In this document: positions 25,581-34,037 of the stretch, piece after piece
How the letters are laid out: the number at the start of each line of letters is the position of its first letter
Numbering within the stretch: the stretch's first letter is position 1
From: Haloarchaeobius amylolyticus
GTDB lineage: Archaea > Halobacteriota > Halobacteria > Halobacteriales > Natrialbaceae
Length of the DNA: 64,000 bases
NCBI RefSeq assembly: GCF_026616195.1
Contig: NZ_JANHDH010000001.1
Span: forward strand, 496,001 to 560,000
Reading direction: 5' to 3'
Translations under genes and position numbers: made by a program
Notes under the pieces: generated by a model
Databases searched by the model: none
What the model was told of the DNA's origin: nothing
Seen by the model: only the letters and a program-made list of their open reading frames with translations

Positions 25581-26043
25581 CGTGTACGACCCGGACGACG
25601 TGCCGGACTCGGTCGACCCGCAGGACGACGACTGCGTCGACCCCGCCGGCACGAGCGCCTGCGCGTACACCGAGTACGTCGAGGGCGAAGCGAGCGACGA
25701 GGTCCCCGCGACCGGCGAGGACAGCGAGGGCCTCGAACGCGACGTCTGGGACGTACTCTACGAGATCGAGGACCCGGAGATGCCAATCTCCATCGTGGAC
25801 CTCGGACTCATCTACGGCGTGACCGCGGACGAAGGGACCGGCGAGGTCACCGTCGACATGACGCTGACCTACTCCGGGTGTCCGGCCCGGACGATGCTCC
25901 AGGACCAGATGCGCGAGGCCGTCGCGGGCGTGGAGGGCGTCTCCGACGTGGACCTGCGGCTCGTCTGGTCGCCGGAGTGGAACCTGGAGATGGTGACCGA
26001 ACAGGGCAAGGAAGACCTGCGCGAGTTCGGACTGAGCATATGA
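25573..26043 (+). CDS. paaD: Phenylacetate oxygenase assembly protein PaaD, DUF59/MIP18 part
   Basis: A 156-residue protein. After a ~50-residue acidic N-terminus, residues ~55-150 form the DUF59/MIP18 fold: DVLYEIEDPEMPISIVDLGL, then YSGCPARTML with the conserved Cys103. It is thought to help mature the metal site of the PaaABCE oxygenase, as related SufT/MIP18 proteins do in Fe-S assembly. Bacterial PaaD continues into a zinc ribbon, which here is the separate gene immediately downstream. It overlaps paaC by 8 bases and the zinc-ribbon gene by ATGA. Confidence 0.93.
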   Translation: MSDVYDPDDVPDSVDPQDDDCVDPAGTSACAYTEYVEGEASDEVPATGEDSEGLERDVWDVLYEIEDPEMPISIVDLGLIYGVTADEGTGEVTVDMTLTYSGCPARTMLQDQMREAVAGVEGVSDVDLRLVWSPEWNLEMVTEQGKEDLREFGLSI

Positions 26044-26207
26044 GACGACCCGACCCATCCGTCACGACCAGCGGCGACAGCACGGGCGCGGAGTGCCCCT
26101 ACTGTGGCTCGGAGAACACCGTCCGGGACCACCCGAAGGGCCCGTCGCTCTGCCGGTCGATGCACTACTGCAACGACTGCGACCAGCCGTTCGAGAAGAT
26201 GGAGTAA
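26040..26207 (+). CDS. Separate zinc-ribbon half of PaaD (55 aa)
   Basis: A 55-residue protein with four Cys in CPYC (19, 22) and CNDC (44, 47) and a fifth at 38 (GPSLCRSMHYC). The order CPYCGS...GPSLCR..YC..C..PFE is the same as in the C-terminal zinc ribbon of bacterial PaaD, so this looks like that domain encoded on its own. Its ATG overlaps the paaD stop (ATGA), which implies coupled synthesis. It is the last gene of the paa operon. No PaaE reductase, PaaK ligase or later-pathway gene (paaG, paaZ) is adjacent, so those must be elsewhere. Confidence 0.85.
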   Translation: MRRPDPSVTTSGDSTGAECPYCGSENTVRDHPKGPSLCRSMHYCNDCDQPFEKME

Positions 26208-26252
26208 TCCCCGCCAACTCTTTTTGTACCGGGGGCGCATCCACGAGGGTAT

Positions 26253-27080
26253 ATGGACGAGCGGACGCTGGCACGACTCCACGGCCCACATGCCGTCTTC
26301 CGCCGGATGGTGTCGATGGCGGGGGTCAAGCCGGACCGGAGCGCGGACCCATACTACGACGAGATGTACGTGCGCGTCCACGAGGACCGTATCGAGACCC
26401 CGGCGGGCAGCGTCGACTCGTCGCTGGCGACGTACGGGACCGTCTCGACCGACGTGCTCCCGGGTAGCGAGGTGGCACACGACGGCCCGGTGACGGCCAT
26501 CTTCGACATCCGGGAGACGCTCCAGTGGCTCGGGTGGGTCGCCACCGACCCGACCGACGACCTCACCGTCGAGTTCGTGGGCGACCCCGAGACCGGGAAC
26601 GCCTCGGACCTGCAGGTAACGAACGGCCGGGTCACCGCCCACATCGACTGCTATCGCGACCCGGAGCTGTTCGAGCAGATAACCATGGAGCTGCCTAGAC
26701 GGTTCACCGCGGACGAACGGTTCCGGCTGGAGGACGGCTCGCTGGCGCCGACCGTGGTCGAGACGACCGCCGAGTCGATGCAGCGCATCGCGGCCGGCGT
26801 CGAACTCGACTCGCACCTCTCGTCGTACCCGTTCGTCGTCGAGGACGGCGAGTTGCGCCTCGTCCTCGAGAACCGCCAGTACACCCGGGCGGCCGGGACA
26901 CTGGAGGCGACCGTCGAGGGACCGGACGTCGCCAACGAGTACGACGAGGCGTTCGCGGCGCTGTTCGACGCGGTCTCCGGGGACCTGACGGTCCAGACCG
27001 GCCCGGGCGAGCCGCTGGTCGTGGTGCAGGAACGGCCGGCGTTCACGCTGCGCTACGCGGTGATGCCGAAGGTCTGGTAG
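26253..27080 (+). CDS. Haloarchaeal protein of unknown function with sliding-clamp-like features
   Basis: A 275-residue soluble acidic protein with no enzyme motif. Its strand and helix order recalls PCNA. YVRVHEDRIETPAGSVDS corresponds to the first clamp strands, VTAIFDIRETLQWLGWVA to the helix before the linker, LQVTNGRVTAHIDCY to the next strands, and the end (YDEAFAALFDAVSGDLTVQT...FTLRYAVMPKVW) to the PCNA C-terminus that closes with TYMLAPRIQ. The similarity is by eye and weak. It may instead be a lineage-specific family. A T-rich promoter-like sequence (ctttttgtacc) lies about 28 bases upstream, so it is probably separate from the paa operon. Confidence 0.6.
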   Translation: MDERTLARLHGPHAVFRRMVSMAGVKPDRSADPYYDEMYVRVHEDRIETPAGSVDSSLATYGTVSTDVLPGSEVAHDGPVTAIFDIRETLQWLGWVATDPTDDLTVEFVGDPETGNASDLQVTNGRVTAHIDCYRDPELFEQITMELPRRFTADERFRLEDGSLAPTVVETTAESMQRIAAGVELDSHLSSYPFVVEDGELRLVLENRQYTRAAGTLEATVEGPDVANEYDEAFAALFDAVSGDLTVQTGPGEPLVVVQERPAFTLRYAVMPKVW

Positions 27081-27093
27081 AAGGCGGCCCGCC

Positions 27094-27255
27094 TCAGCTG
27101 GGTCGCGCGAGGTCGAGTGTGTAGTCGGAGCGGATCCACGCGTCCCCGTTCTTGGAGTCGTAGATTTCTACGTGTCCCTCGTCGGTGTCACGTGCTCTGT
27201 AGCGGTTGTTGATGTCTGGCGGGCCGGTCTGGGTCTCGTCGTTCGTACTGTTCAT
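27094..27255 (-). CDS. 53-residue acidic protein, DUF7331-like
   Basis: A short frame on the minus strand with ATG at 27255 and TGA at 27096-27094. The N-terminal half is polar (Asn, Thr, Asp, Gln) and the second half reads EGHVEIYDSKNGDAWIRSDY before a short end LDLARPS. The HVEIYD...AWI.SD core resembles small haloarchaeal proteins classed as DUF7331, from memory. Haloarchaeal composition and a sensible start support a real gene. A possible TATA (ctatgctaat read in reverse) is 25-35 bases upstream. Function unknown. Confidence 0.65.
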   Translation of the reverse strand: MNSTNDETQTGPPDINNRYRARDTDEGHVEIYDSKNGDAWIRSDYTLDLARPS

Positions 27256-27428
27256 GGGTTGTTGCGCGGTCGCCCGCGTCTATGCTAATTGATACCGATG
27301 ACCGCGTAGGTATAAGCCTTCCGGGGTGACTGGTTCCGCGGATATCGAGAATATAATGGTCACTAAGGTCGGCCGGTCGTGCCCCGGCGAGAGGCTACCG
27401 AAGCACCTCGCGCACCGGGAGACGGCCC

Positions 27429-29900
27429 CTACTCGTACTCCTCCCGGAGCCGCTGTGCCGCGCCCTGCCGGGACTTGAAGTACCGGCGCTTCCCGTCCCG
27501 GGTCCGGACGGCCCAGTCGTAGTCGTTGCTCTGTGGGACGTACCAGTGTTCGTCGTGGGTCTGGAAGACGGGCGGGAGCGCCTCGCCACCGTCGTTCCCG
27601 ACGGTCGCTTCGGCCTCCGCCGTGTCGGCCTCCGCCGGTTCGTTGTCGGCAGGTTCGGCGTCGGCAGGTTCGCTGTCGGCGCGCTCGGCCTCGTCGTCGA
27701 CCGGTTCGACGAGCAGGTCGAGGTCGTGGTCGTGGCCGTCGCCGTCCATGGCGATTCCGAGGTCCGAATCGCGCGAGACCGCCCGCAGGGTCGCCGCCAT
27801 CAGCCGGTCCTGGGTGTCCCGGACCGGTTCGCCGTCGGCCGGCGTCACCTGTTCGTAGGTCCCGTCGCTCTGCATGAGCCAGCGACGACGGTTGTCGGTG
27901 AGTTGCGTCTCCAGGATGAACCGCAGCTGCCTGCGGATGTCCCGGCTCTCGACGGGGGTCACCGCCTCGACGCGGTGGTCGAGGTTCCGGGTCATCCAGT
28001 CGGCCGACCCGATGTACCACTCGGGGTCGCCGCCGTTGCGGAAGTAGAAGATGCGCGAGTGCTCGAGGAACCGGCCGACGATGGAGTGGACGGTGACGTT
28101 CTCGCTGATGCCCTCCAGCCCGGGCCGGAGCCGGCAGATGTCCCGGACGATGAGGTCGATGTCGACGCCGGACATGGAGGCCCGGTACAGCTCCTCGACG
28201 ATATCGGGGTCCTCGAGCCCGTTGATCTTCACGACGATGCGGGCCTCCTCGCCCCGGCGGGCGCGCCGTGCCTCCCGCCGGATGCACTCGGTGAAGCGCT
28301 CGCGGAGGTTCACCGGCGCGATGAGGAGCTTGCGGAACTGCTCGTCGAGGGTCGGGCCGGTGAAGAAGTTGAAGACCTTCGTGAGGTCCTGCCCGGTGTC
28401 GCGGTCGGTCGTGAGGATGCCGAGGTCGACGTAGCCCTTCGCGGTCTCGGAGTGGTAGTTCCCCGTGCCGACGTGGGAGTAGATCTTCACGCCGTCGGCC
28501 TCGCGCCGGACCACCAGCGCGGTCTTGGTGTGGGTCTTCAGCCCGACGGTCCCGTAGGCGACGTGGATACCCTCCTCTTCGAGCTTGCGCACCCACTCGA
28601 GGTTGTTCTGCTCGTCGAAGCGCGCCTTCAGCTCGACCATCACCGCGACCTGCTTGCCGTTCTCGGCCGCGTCGATGAGGCTCTGGATGATCTTCGAGTC
28701 GCTGGCGGTCCGGTAGATGGCCGCCTTCACGGCGAGGACGTTCGGGTCCTCCGCGGCCGCCTCGAGGAAGCGCTGGACGGTGCCCTCGAAGGAGTGGTAC
28801 GGGTGGTGCGCGAGGATGTCCCCCTCCTGTATCTCCTCGAAGATGTTCACCTCCTCGTCCTCCTGTCGGCCGAATGGGTCGCGTTCGGCCTGCAGCCGGG
28901 GGTGTGGCTGCGGGGTCCACTCGTCCAGTTTCAGGTCCGGGCGGTCGAGGTCGGCGATGTCGAAGAAGTCCCGGAAGTCGATGGGGCCGCGTCGGCGGTA
29001 CACCTCGCGGTCGGACAGGTTCAGTTGCTCCTTGAGTATCTCCAGCGAGTACTCTGGCATGTCCTCGGCGACCTCGAGCCGGACGACGGTCGCGAACCGG
29101 CGCTGCTCGATGACCTCCTCGATCATGTCGATGAGGTCCTCGGCGACCTCCTCGTTCCGCCGGACCTCGGCGTTCCGGGTCACGCGGAACTTCGAGACGT
29201 CCCGGATGTCGATGTTCGGGAGGAGCAGGTCGATGTTGGCCTCGATGAGGTCCTCCAGCAGGACGTAGCTCTGCTCCTCGCCGGGCACGTCGACGAGGCG
29301 GGGCTGGTTCTGTGGCACCTTGATGCGCGTGAAGGTCACGCCCTCGTCCGCCTGTGACTCCGAGAGCACCGCCAGCGAGAGCGAGAGGTTCGAGATGAAC
29401 GGGAAGGGGTGTGCCGGGTCGAACGCGAGCGGGGTGAGCGTCGGCTGAATGGACTCCTGGAAGTACTCGCGTAGTTCCTCCTGCTGGCCCGGCGAGAGCG
29501 CGTCGTGGTCGTAGAAGTCGATGCCCGCCGCCGAGAGCGCCGGTTTCAGCTCGGTCTGCCAGGACTCGGCCTGGCGCTCGAACATCGGGCGCGCCGCGTC
29601 CACCACCTCCTCCCACTGCTCTTGCGGGGTGCGGCCGTCGGGCGAGCGTTCCGTGACGCCGGCGTCGATCTGCTGTTTCAGCCCGCCGACGCGCTTCATG
29701 AAGAACTCGTCCGTGTTCTTCGTGAAGTACGCCAGGAACCGGAGGCGTTCCAGCGGCGGGTTCCGGTCGTCGAGCCCCTCGTGGAGCACCCGTCCCTGGA
29801 AGGCCAGCTCCGACAGCTCGCGGTTGAGGTAGTACTCGCTGTCGGTCAGGTCGACGCCCGCCGGCGACCACGTGGTCGCCGCCTCGTCGTCCTCAGGCAT
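27429..29900 (-). CDS. ppk1: Polyphosphate kinase 1 with an extra C-terminal domain
   Basis: Reversibly transfers the ATP gamma-phosphate to polyphosphate. The N-terminal domain begins YYLNRELSELAFQGRVL and FTKNTDEFFMKRVGGLKQQI. The catalytic PLD-like halves contain LKTHTKTALV and GRFLEHSRIFYF, whose His residues correspond to E. coli His435 and His592, plus HVGTGNYHSETAKGY, LEGISENV and SSADWMTRNLDHR-like segments. After about residue 700 comes an acidic Asp/Glu/Ala/Pro linker and a ~45-residue unit with HWYVPQSNDYDWAVRTRDGK that resembles DUF2188. The ATG at 29900 is preferred; a GTG at 29942 and a 22-codon upstream frame complicate the 5' end. Confidence 0.93.
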   Translation of the reverse strand: MPEDDEAATTWSPAGVDLTDSEYYLNRELSELAFQGRVLHEGLDDRNPPLERLRFLAYFTKNTDEFFMKRVGGLKQQIDAGVTERSPDGRTPQEQWEEVVDAARPMFERQAESWQTELKPALSAAGIDFYDHDALSPGQQEELREYFQESIQPTLTPLAFDPAHPFPFISNLSLSLAVLSESQADEGVTFTRIKVPQNQPRLVDVPGEEQSYVLLEDLIEANIDLLLPNIDIRDVSKFRVTRNAEVRRNEEVAEDLIDMIEEVIEQRRFATVVRLEVAEDMPEYSLEILKEQLNLSDREVYRRRGPIDFRDFFDIADLDRPDLKLDEWTPQPHPRLQAERDPFGRQEDEEVNIFEEIQEGDILAHHPYHSFEGTVQRFLEAAAEDPNVLAVKAAIYRTASDSKIIQSLIDAAENGKQVAVMVELKARFDEQNNLEWVRKLEEEGIHVAYGTVGLKTHTKTALVVRREADGVKIYSHVGTGNYHSETAKGYVDLGILTTDRDTGQDLTKVFNFFTGPTLDEQFRKLLIAPVNLRERFTECIRREARRARRGEEARIVVKINGLEDPDIVEELYRASMSGVDIDLIVRDICRLRPGLEGISENVTVHSIVGRFLEHSRIFYFRNGGDPEWYIGSADWMTRNLDHRVEAVTPVESRDIRRQLRFILETQLTDNRRRWLMQSDGTYEQVTPADGEPVRDTQDRLMAATLRAVSRDSDLGIAMDGDGHDHDLDLLVEPVDDEAERADSEPADAEPADNEPAEADTAEAEATVGNDGGEALPPVFQTHDEHWYVPQSNDYDWAVRTRDGKRRYFKSRQGAAQRLREEYE

Positions 29901-30141
29901 GCGTCCGGCCACCTCGCGGCCGGGGCTCGGAGCCGCCGGCACTCGTGGTATCGGTCGTCATTGTCGTAGTAGACGGCGATTACACGGATGAAACCTTTGG
30001 GAAGCGTATACTTTCGGGAAAATAACCATACATGAGGCTATTTACCGATATATCGTCCTCGGGAGTGGCTAGACCCGCCCACCGGCCCAACCACTCGCGG
30101 TATCGGGACGCCTTTACAGACCGGGCGTATACGACCGCCAC

Positions 30142-31020
30142 ATGAGCGAGGACGCACCGGGGTCGGGCTGGTTCGCCGGCCTGGACCGCGACGAGACGGA
30201 CGCCGCCGCCGACGCCATCCGGTCCGGCGCCGCGGCGGCACCCGCGGACTGGCCGGCACAGGCCGTCGAGTCCGGCTTCGCGGCGGACGAGGACGACTAC
30301 TACGCGGCGCTCCACGAGGCGACGGTCACCGCCACGCGGGCCGCCGCGACCGAGCGCGAGCGCGCCGGCGACCAGCAACTGGTCCACGCGGTGCGGGCGA
30401 TGGACGACTGCCTGCGCACCGCGAACGAGCTGGCCGAGCGCACCAGCGAGTGGGCGAACGCGCTGTTCGACGACGACCGGGCCGGCATCCAGTACGCCCG
30501 GGACCTCGCCGGTCGCAACCCGGCCGGCCCGGACGAGACGCAGGTCGTCTCGCTGGCCGAGCGCGTCGTCGCTCTGGCCAACGAGGCGGACGACCTGGAG
30601 TCCTACGTCGAGACGCGGGCACCCGAGGTCGCGCCGAACCTCGCGGCGCTGGCGGGGCCGGTGCTCGCGGCGCGGCTCATCTCGCTGGCGGGCGGGCTGG
30701 AGTCGCTGGCGAAGAAGCCGAGCGGGACGGTGCAGGTCCTCGGCGCGGAGGACGCCCTGTTCGCCCATCTGCGGGGACACGCCTCCTCGCCGAAGCACGG
30801 CGTCATCTTCACCCACGAGTACGTCCGCGGGACGCGCCCGGAGGACCGCGGGTCGGCCGCCCGCGCACTCGCCGGGAAGTTGAGCATCGCGGCCCGCGTG
30901 GACCACTACTCCGGCGAGCGCAAGCCCGAACTCGACGCGGAACTCGACGAGCGCATCGCGACGATACAGGCACGTGCCGAGGACGGTGCCGCCGGCGCCG
31001 ACGGGGGTGACGGCGAATGA
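30142..31020 (+). CDS. Nop5/Nop56-58 family box C/D RNP core protein
   Basis: A 292-residue archaeal Nop5, the scaffold that links L7Ae-bound box C/D guide RNA to fibrillarin for 2'-O-methylation of rRNA and tRNA. The NOP domain is clear: EVAPNLAALAGPVLAARLIS, LAGGLESLAKKPSGTVQVLG, and SPKHGVIFTHEYVRG. The N-terminal ~110 residues bind fibrillarin and a central coiled coil runs at about 80-160. The conserved NOP block matches well; the N-terminus is shorter and more acidic than in thermophiles. A TATA (tttaca, 30111-30116) lies 29 bases upstream. The stop overlaps the flpA start (ATGA), as expected for a protein pair. Confidence 0.94.
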   Translation: MSEDAPGSGWFAGLDRDETDAAADAIRSGAAAAPADWPAQAVESGFAADEDDYYAALHEATVTATRAAATERERAGDQQLVHAVRAMDDCLRTANELAERTSEWANALFDDDRAGIQYARDLAGRNPAGPDETQVVSLAERVVALANEADDLESYVETRAPEVAPNLAALAGPVLAARLISLAGGLESLAKKPSGTVQVLGAEDALFAHLRGHASSPKHGVIFTHEYVRGTRPEDRGSAARALAGKLSIAARVDHYSGERKPELDAELDERIATIQARAEDGAAGADGGDGE

Positions 31021-31697
31021 CGCTCCCTGAAGGCGTCCCCGCGAGCGAAGCGAGCGGGGGCTCGTCGGGCCGTCTGCCCGACGGCGTCGAGCGACGCACC
31101 ATCTCGGGCGACGAGCGGCTCGCGACGAAGGGGACGCCGGTCTACGGCGAGCCGACCGACGGCGAGTGGCGCGCGTGGGACCCGGGTCGCTCGAAGCTCG
31201 GGGCGCTGTTCGCCCGCGAGGTCGACACCGGCCTCGCCGGCGGGGACACGGTGCTCTACCTCGGGGCGGCCAGCGGGACGACCGTCAGCCACGTCGCCGA
31301 CTTCGCCGGCCCCACCTACGCGGTCGAGTTCGCGGCGCGCCCGACCCGGCAGCTCGTCGGCGTCGCCGAGGACCGCCCGAACCTGTTCCCGCTCCTCAAG
31401 GACGCCCGCAAGCCCGACACCTACGCCCACGTCGTCGAGAGCGAGGTCGACGCCATCGTGCAGGACGTGGCGACGCGCGGGCAGGGCGAGGTCGCCTGCC
31501 GGAACCGGCAGTTCCTCGCGGACGACGGCCGGCTGGTCGCGGCCATCAAGGCCCGCAGCGAGGACGTGACCGGCGACCCGAGCGACGTGTTCGACGCCGT
31601 CCTCTCGGACATGAAAGAGGAGTACGAGATACTCGCGACCGAGCGACTCGACCCGCTCCACGACGACCATCTCGGCGTCGTGGCGCGTCCGCGGTAG
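31017..31697 (+). CDS. flpA: Fibrillarin-like rRNA/tRNA 2'-O-methyltransferase
   Basis: The 226-residue SAM-dependent methyltransferase of the box C/D RNP. The fold carries motif I YLGAASGTTVSHVADF (about residues 80-95), YAVEFAARP next, an Asp-rich acceptor strand near VDAIVQDVATRGQ, and LVAAIKARSEDVT. WDPGRSKLGALF is the usual pre-motif-I sequence. The N-terminus (residues ~5-20) is Ser/Gly/Ala-rich because of an inverted-repeat sequence at 31037-31059. It is translationally coupled to Nop5. Confidence 0.95.
   Translation: MTLPEGVPASEASGGSSGRLPDGVERRTISGDERLATKGTPVYGEPTDGEWRAWDPGRSKLGALFAREVDTGLAGGDTVLYLGAASGTTVSHVADFAGPTYAVEFAARPTRQLVGVAEDRPNLFPLLKDARKPDTYAHVVESEVDAIVQDVATRGQGEVACRNRQFLADDGRLVAAIKARSEDVTGDPSDVFDAVLSDMKEEYEILATERLDPLHDDHLGVVARPR
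31037..31059. repeat. Inverted repeat inside the flpA 5' coding region
   Basis: CCCCGC (31037-31042) pairs with GCGGGG (31054-31059) around gagcgaagcga. The element encodes a low-complexity PASEASGG stretch. Similar gcgagcgaagcgagc sequences occur beside the tRNA islet (34571-34596, 36196-36220), so a dispersed palindromic repeat may have entered the gene. Confidence 0.45.
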
Positions 31698-31748
31698 GAA
31701 CGCCCGACTCCAAACGGCTTTTTAGTTGTCGCCGCGAACCACGGTCCG

Positions 31749-32831
31749 ATGGAGCGAGGGTCGCCTGACGTGTTCGCCGAGGAGGGAACGCTCGGTATCG
31801 AGGAAGAGTTCTTCGTCGTCGACGAGCGTGGCCGCCCCGTCTCGGGGAGCGACGCACTGGTCTACGAGGGCGACCCGCCGGAACTCCTCGAGGACCGCAT
31901 CGACCACGAGCTGTTCAAGACGGTCATCGAGACGCAGACGCCGAAGTGCGAGTCGCTCGCGGAGGCCTCGGACCAGTTGCACGCGGTCCGCGAGGCGCTG
32001 ACGGGGTACGCGGCCGAGCACGGCTACCGGGTCGCGGCCGCGGGGCTGCACCCGGCCGCGAAGTGGCGCGAACTCGAGCACGCCCAGAAGCCGCGCTACC
32101 GGGCGCAACTCGACCGCATCCAGTACCCACAGCACCGGAATACGACGGCAGGGTTGCACGTCCACGTGGGCGTCGACGACGCCGACAAGGCGGTCTGGGT
32201 GTCGAACGAGCTGCGCTGGTACCTGCCCGTGATGCTGGCGCTCTCGGCGAACTCGCCGTACTGGAACGGCTTCGACACCGGGCTCGCCTCGGCGCGGGCG
32301 AAGATATTCGAGAACCTCCCCAACACGGGGATGCCGACCCGATTCGCGGACTTCGAGGAGTACCAGCGCTTCGAGAACCTCCTCATCGACACCGACTCGA
32401 TCAACGACCGCGGCGAGCTGTGGTACGACGTGCGCCCGCACTCGGCCCACGGGACCGTCGAGGTCCGCGCCCCCGACGCGAACGCCGACCCCGACGTGGT
32501 CATGGCGTTCGTCGAGTACACGAAGGCGCTGGTCGAGGACCTCTCGGCGCGCTTCGAGGACGGCGAGACCGGGACCGGCGAGGAGGGGCTGCGCCGGGAA
32601 GTCCTCGACGAGAACAAGTGGCGGGCCATCCGCCACGGCCACGACGCCGCCTTCGTCGCGCCCGACGCCTCCGGCACCGTCTCGCTCGGCGAGGTCGTCG
32701 ACACCGAGTGCGAGCGCCTCGGCGTGACCGGCATCCGCGAGATATACGACGACGAGAGCGGAGCGAGCCGACAGCGTCGCCTCCACGAGCAGGAGGGGCT
32801 CGACGCGGTGTGCGAGTCGCTCGTGCTCTGA
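31749..32831 (+). CDS. gshA: Glutamate--cysteine ligase (gamma-glutamylcysteine synthetase)
   Basis: A 360-residue ATP-dependent ligase of the haloarchaeal GshA type (GCS2/YbdK-like fold), which joins glutamate and cysteine. [19 protein letters not shown] is the N-terminal glutamate/Mg segment. [33 protein letters not shown] and FEVRAPD-like ([13 protein letters not shown]) segments follow. Haloarchaea accumulate gamma-glutamylcysteine in place of glutathione, and no gshB is nearby, consistent with that chemistry. A T-run (tttttag) about 28 bases upstream looks like its promoter. It follows flpA by 51 bases but is probably independent. Confidence 0.92.
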   Translation: MERGSPDVFAEEGTLGIEEEFFVVDERGRPVSGSDALVYEGDPPELLEDRIDHELFKTVIETQTPKCESLAEASDQLHAVREALTGYAAEHGYRVAAAGLHPAAKWRELEHAQKPRYRAQLDRIQYPQHRNTTAGLHVHVGVDDADKAVWVSNELRWYLPVMLALSANSPYWNGFDTGLASARAKIFENLPNTGMPTRFADFEEYQRFENLLIDTDSINDRGELWYDVRPHSAHGTVEVRAPDANADPDVVMAFVEYTKALVEDLSARFEDGETGTGEEGLRREVLDENKWRAIRHGHDAAFVAPDASGTVSLGEVVDTECERLGVTGIREIYDDESGASRQRRLHEQEGLDAVCESLVL

Positions 32832-32900
32832 GCAGGCCGGGCGTGCCACCCGAGCAATGGGTTTTTACTGCCAGGTTCCTTTTGTCCTTCTTGAGAGGAC

Positions 32901-33491
32901 ATGTCTGCGGACGATACCACTGATTCCGAGGACCACGGGACAGAGAGCGACGCCGGCGAGGAGCGAACCCCCCGCGAGCGCATCGAAGAGGGGCGCGACC
33001 GCGCCGTCGAGGGCTTCGACCAGGGGCTGGTCGACCTGCTCTCCTGGGTGCTCGACACCGAGACGCGCGCGAAGATCTACGTCTTCCTGCAGAAGCGGCC
33101 GGGGAGCACGAGCGAGGAGATCGCCCAGGGCACCGGCCTCTACCCGAGTACGGTCCGTGAGGCGCTCGCGGCCCTCCACGAGGAGGAGGTCGTCCACCGC
33201 GAGAAGCGCCAGAGCAAGGGCGCGGGCAACAACCCCTACGAGTACACCGCCATCCCGCCGAGCGAACTCGTCAGTGGCATCGTCGGGCAGGTCCAGGAGG
33301 AGCTCAACACCGTCTTCAACCTCGACAAGATGCTCGACCGCGAGGGCCACGAGGCGGACGACGAGCGCACCAGCGAACCCGTGACCATCACCGTCGAGGA
33401 GGTCGACGACGGGGACGACGAGGCCGACGAGTCCGACGCCGAATCCGACGACGCAGGCGCCAGCGACGACGGCTCCACGTCCGCCGAGTAA
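32901..33491 (+). CDS. Winged-helix transcriptional regulator
   Basis: A 196-residue protein with an acidic N-terminus, an amphipathic helix (about 40-55), a winged helix-turn-helix (STSEEIAQGTGLYPSTVREA, LAALHEEEVVHREKRQSKG) and a highly acidic Ser/Asp/Glu tail from residue ~155. It resembles TrmB/MarR-like haloarchaeal regulators with a helix (SGIVGQVQEELNTVFNLDKML) that may mediate dimerisation. The promoter element gtttttactg lies about 30 bases upstream. The target is unknown. It sits between gshA and coaD with its own spacing. Confidence 0.83.
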   Translation: MSADDTTDSEDHGTESDAGEERTPRERIEEGRDRAVEGFDQGLVDLLSWVLDTETRAKIYVFLQKRPGSTSEEIAQGTGLYPSTVREALAALHEEEVVHREKRQSKGAGNNPYEYTAIPPSELVSGIVGQVQEELNTVFNLDKMLDREGHEADDERTSEPVTITVEEVDDGDDEADESDAESDDAGASDDGSTSAE

Positions 33492-33539
33492 CCTGCTGTT
33501 TCCGACTCTTTTATTGCGAGGGCAGGCATTGCACCGTCC

Positions 33540-34028
33540 ATGAAGGTTGCGCTGGGCGGGACGTTCGACCCCGTGCACGACGGCCATCGTGCCCTCTTCG
33601 AGCGAGCGTTCGAACTCGGAGACGTCACCGTCGGACTGACGAGCGACACGCTCGCCCCGAAGACACGGAACGTCGACCGGTACGTCCGGTCATACGACGA
33701 GCGAAAGCGCGACCTGGAGGCCGAACTCGCCGCCATGTCCCGGGGCATGGAGCGCGAGTTCGAGGTCCGCGAACTCACCGAACCCACGGGCATCGCGACC
33801 GAACCCCAGTTCGACTACCTCGTCGTCTCACCCGAGACGGTCGACGGCGCCAGAAAGATCAACGAGATCCGCGAGGACCGCGGGCACGACCCCCTCGAGA
33901 TAGCGGTCGTCGACCACGTGCTCGCCGAGGACGGCGACATCATCTCCAGTACCCGCATCGTCAACGGCGAGATCGACGAACACGGGAACCTCACGCCCGA
34001 GCGCAAGGGCCGCGAAGCCACCCGCTGA
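33540..34028 (+). CDS. coaD: Phosphopantetheine adenylyltransferase (archaeal CoaD)
   Basis: Transfers AMP from ATP to 4'-phosphopantetheine, giving dephospho-CoA, the penultimate step of CoA synthesis. It has 162 residues with the nucleotidyltransferase GGTFDPVHDGH motif (residues 6-16, the H-x-G-H equivalent) and ISSTRIVNGEID at the end, the second ATP-binding motif. It is shorter than the bacterial form and has the archaeal insert PTGIATEPQFDYLVVSPET. A promoter-like T-rich element (actcttttattgc) is about 30 bases upstream. It converges on the TFB-like gene. Confidence 0.94.
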   Translation: MKVALGGTFDPVHDGHRALFERAFELGDVTVGLTSDTLAPKTRNVDRYVRSYDERKRDLEAELAAMSRGMEREFEVRELTEPTGIATEPQFDYLVVSPETVDGARKINEIREDRGHDPLEIAVVDHVLAEDGDIISSTRIVNGEIDEHGNLTPERKGREATR

Positions 34029-34037
34029 GTTCGCTCC

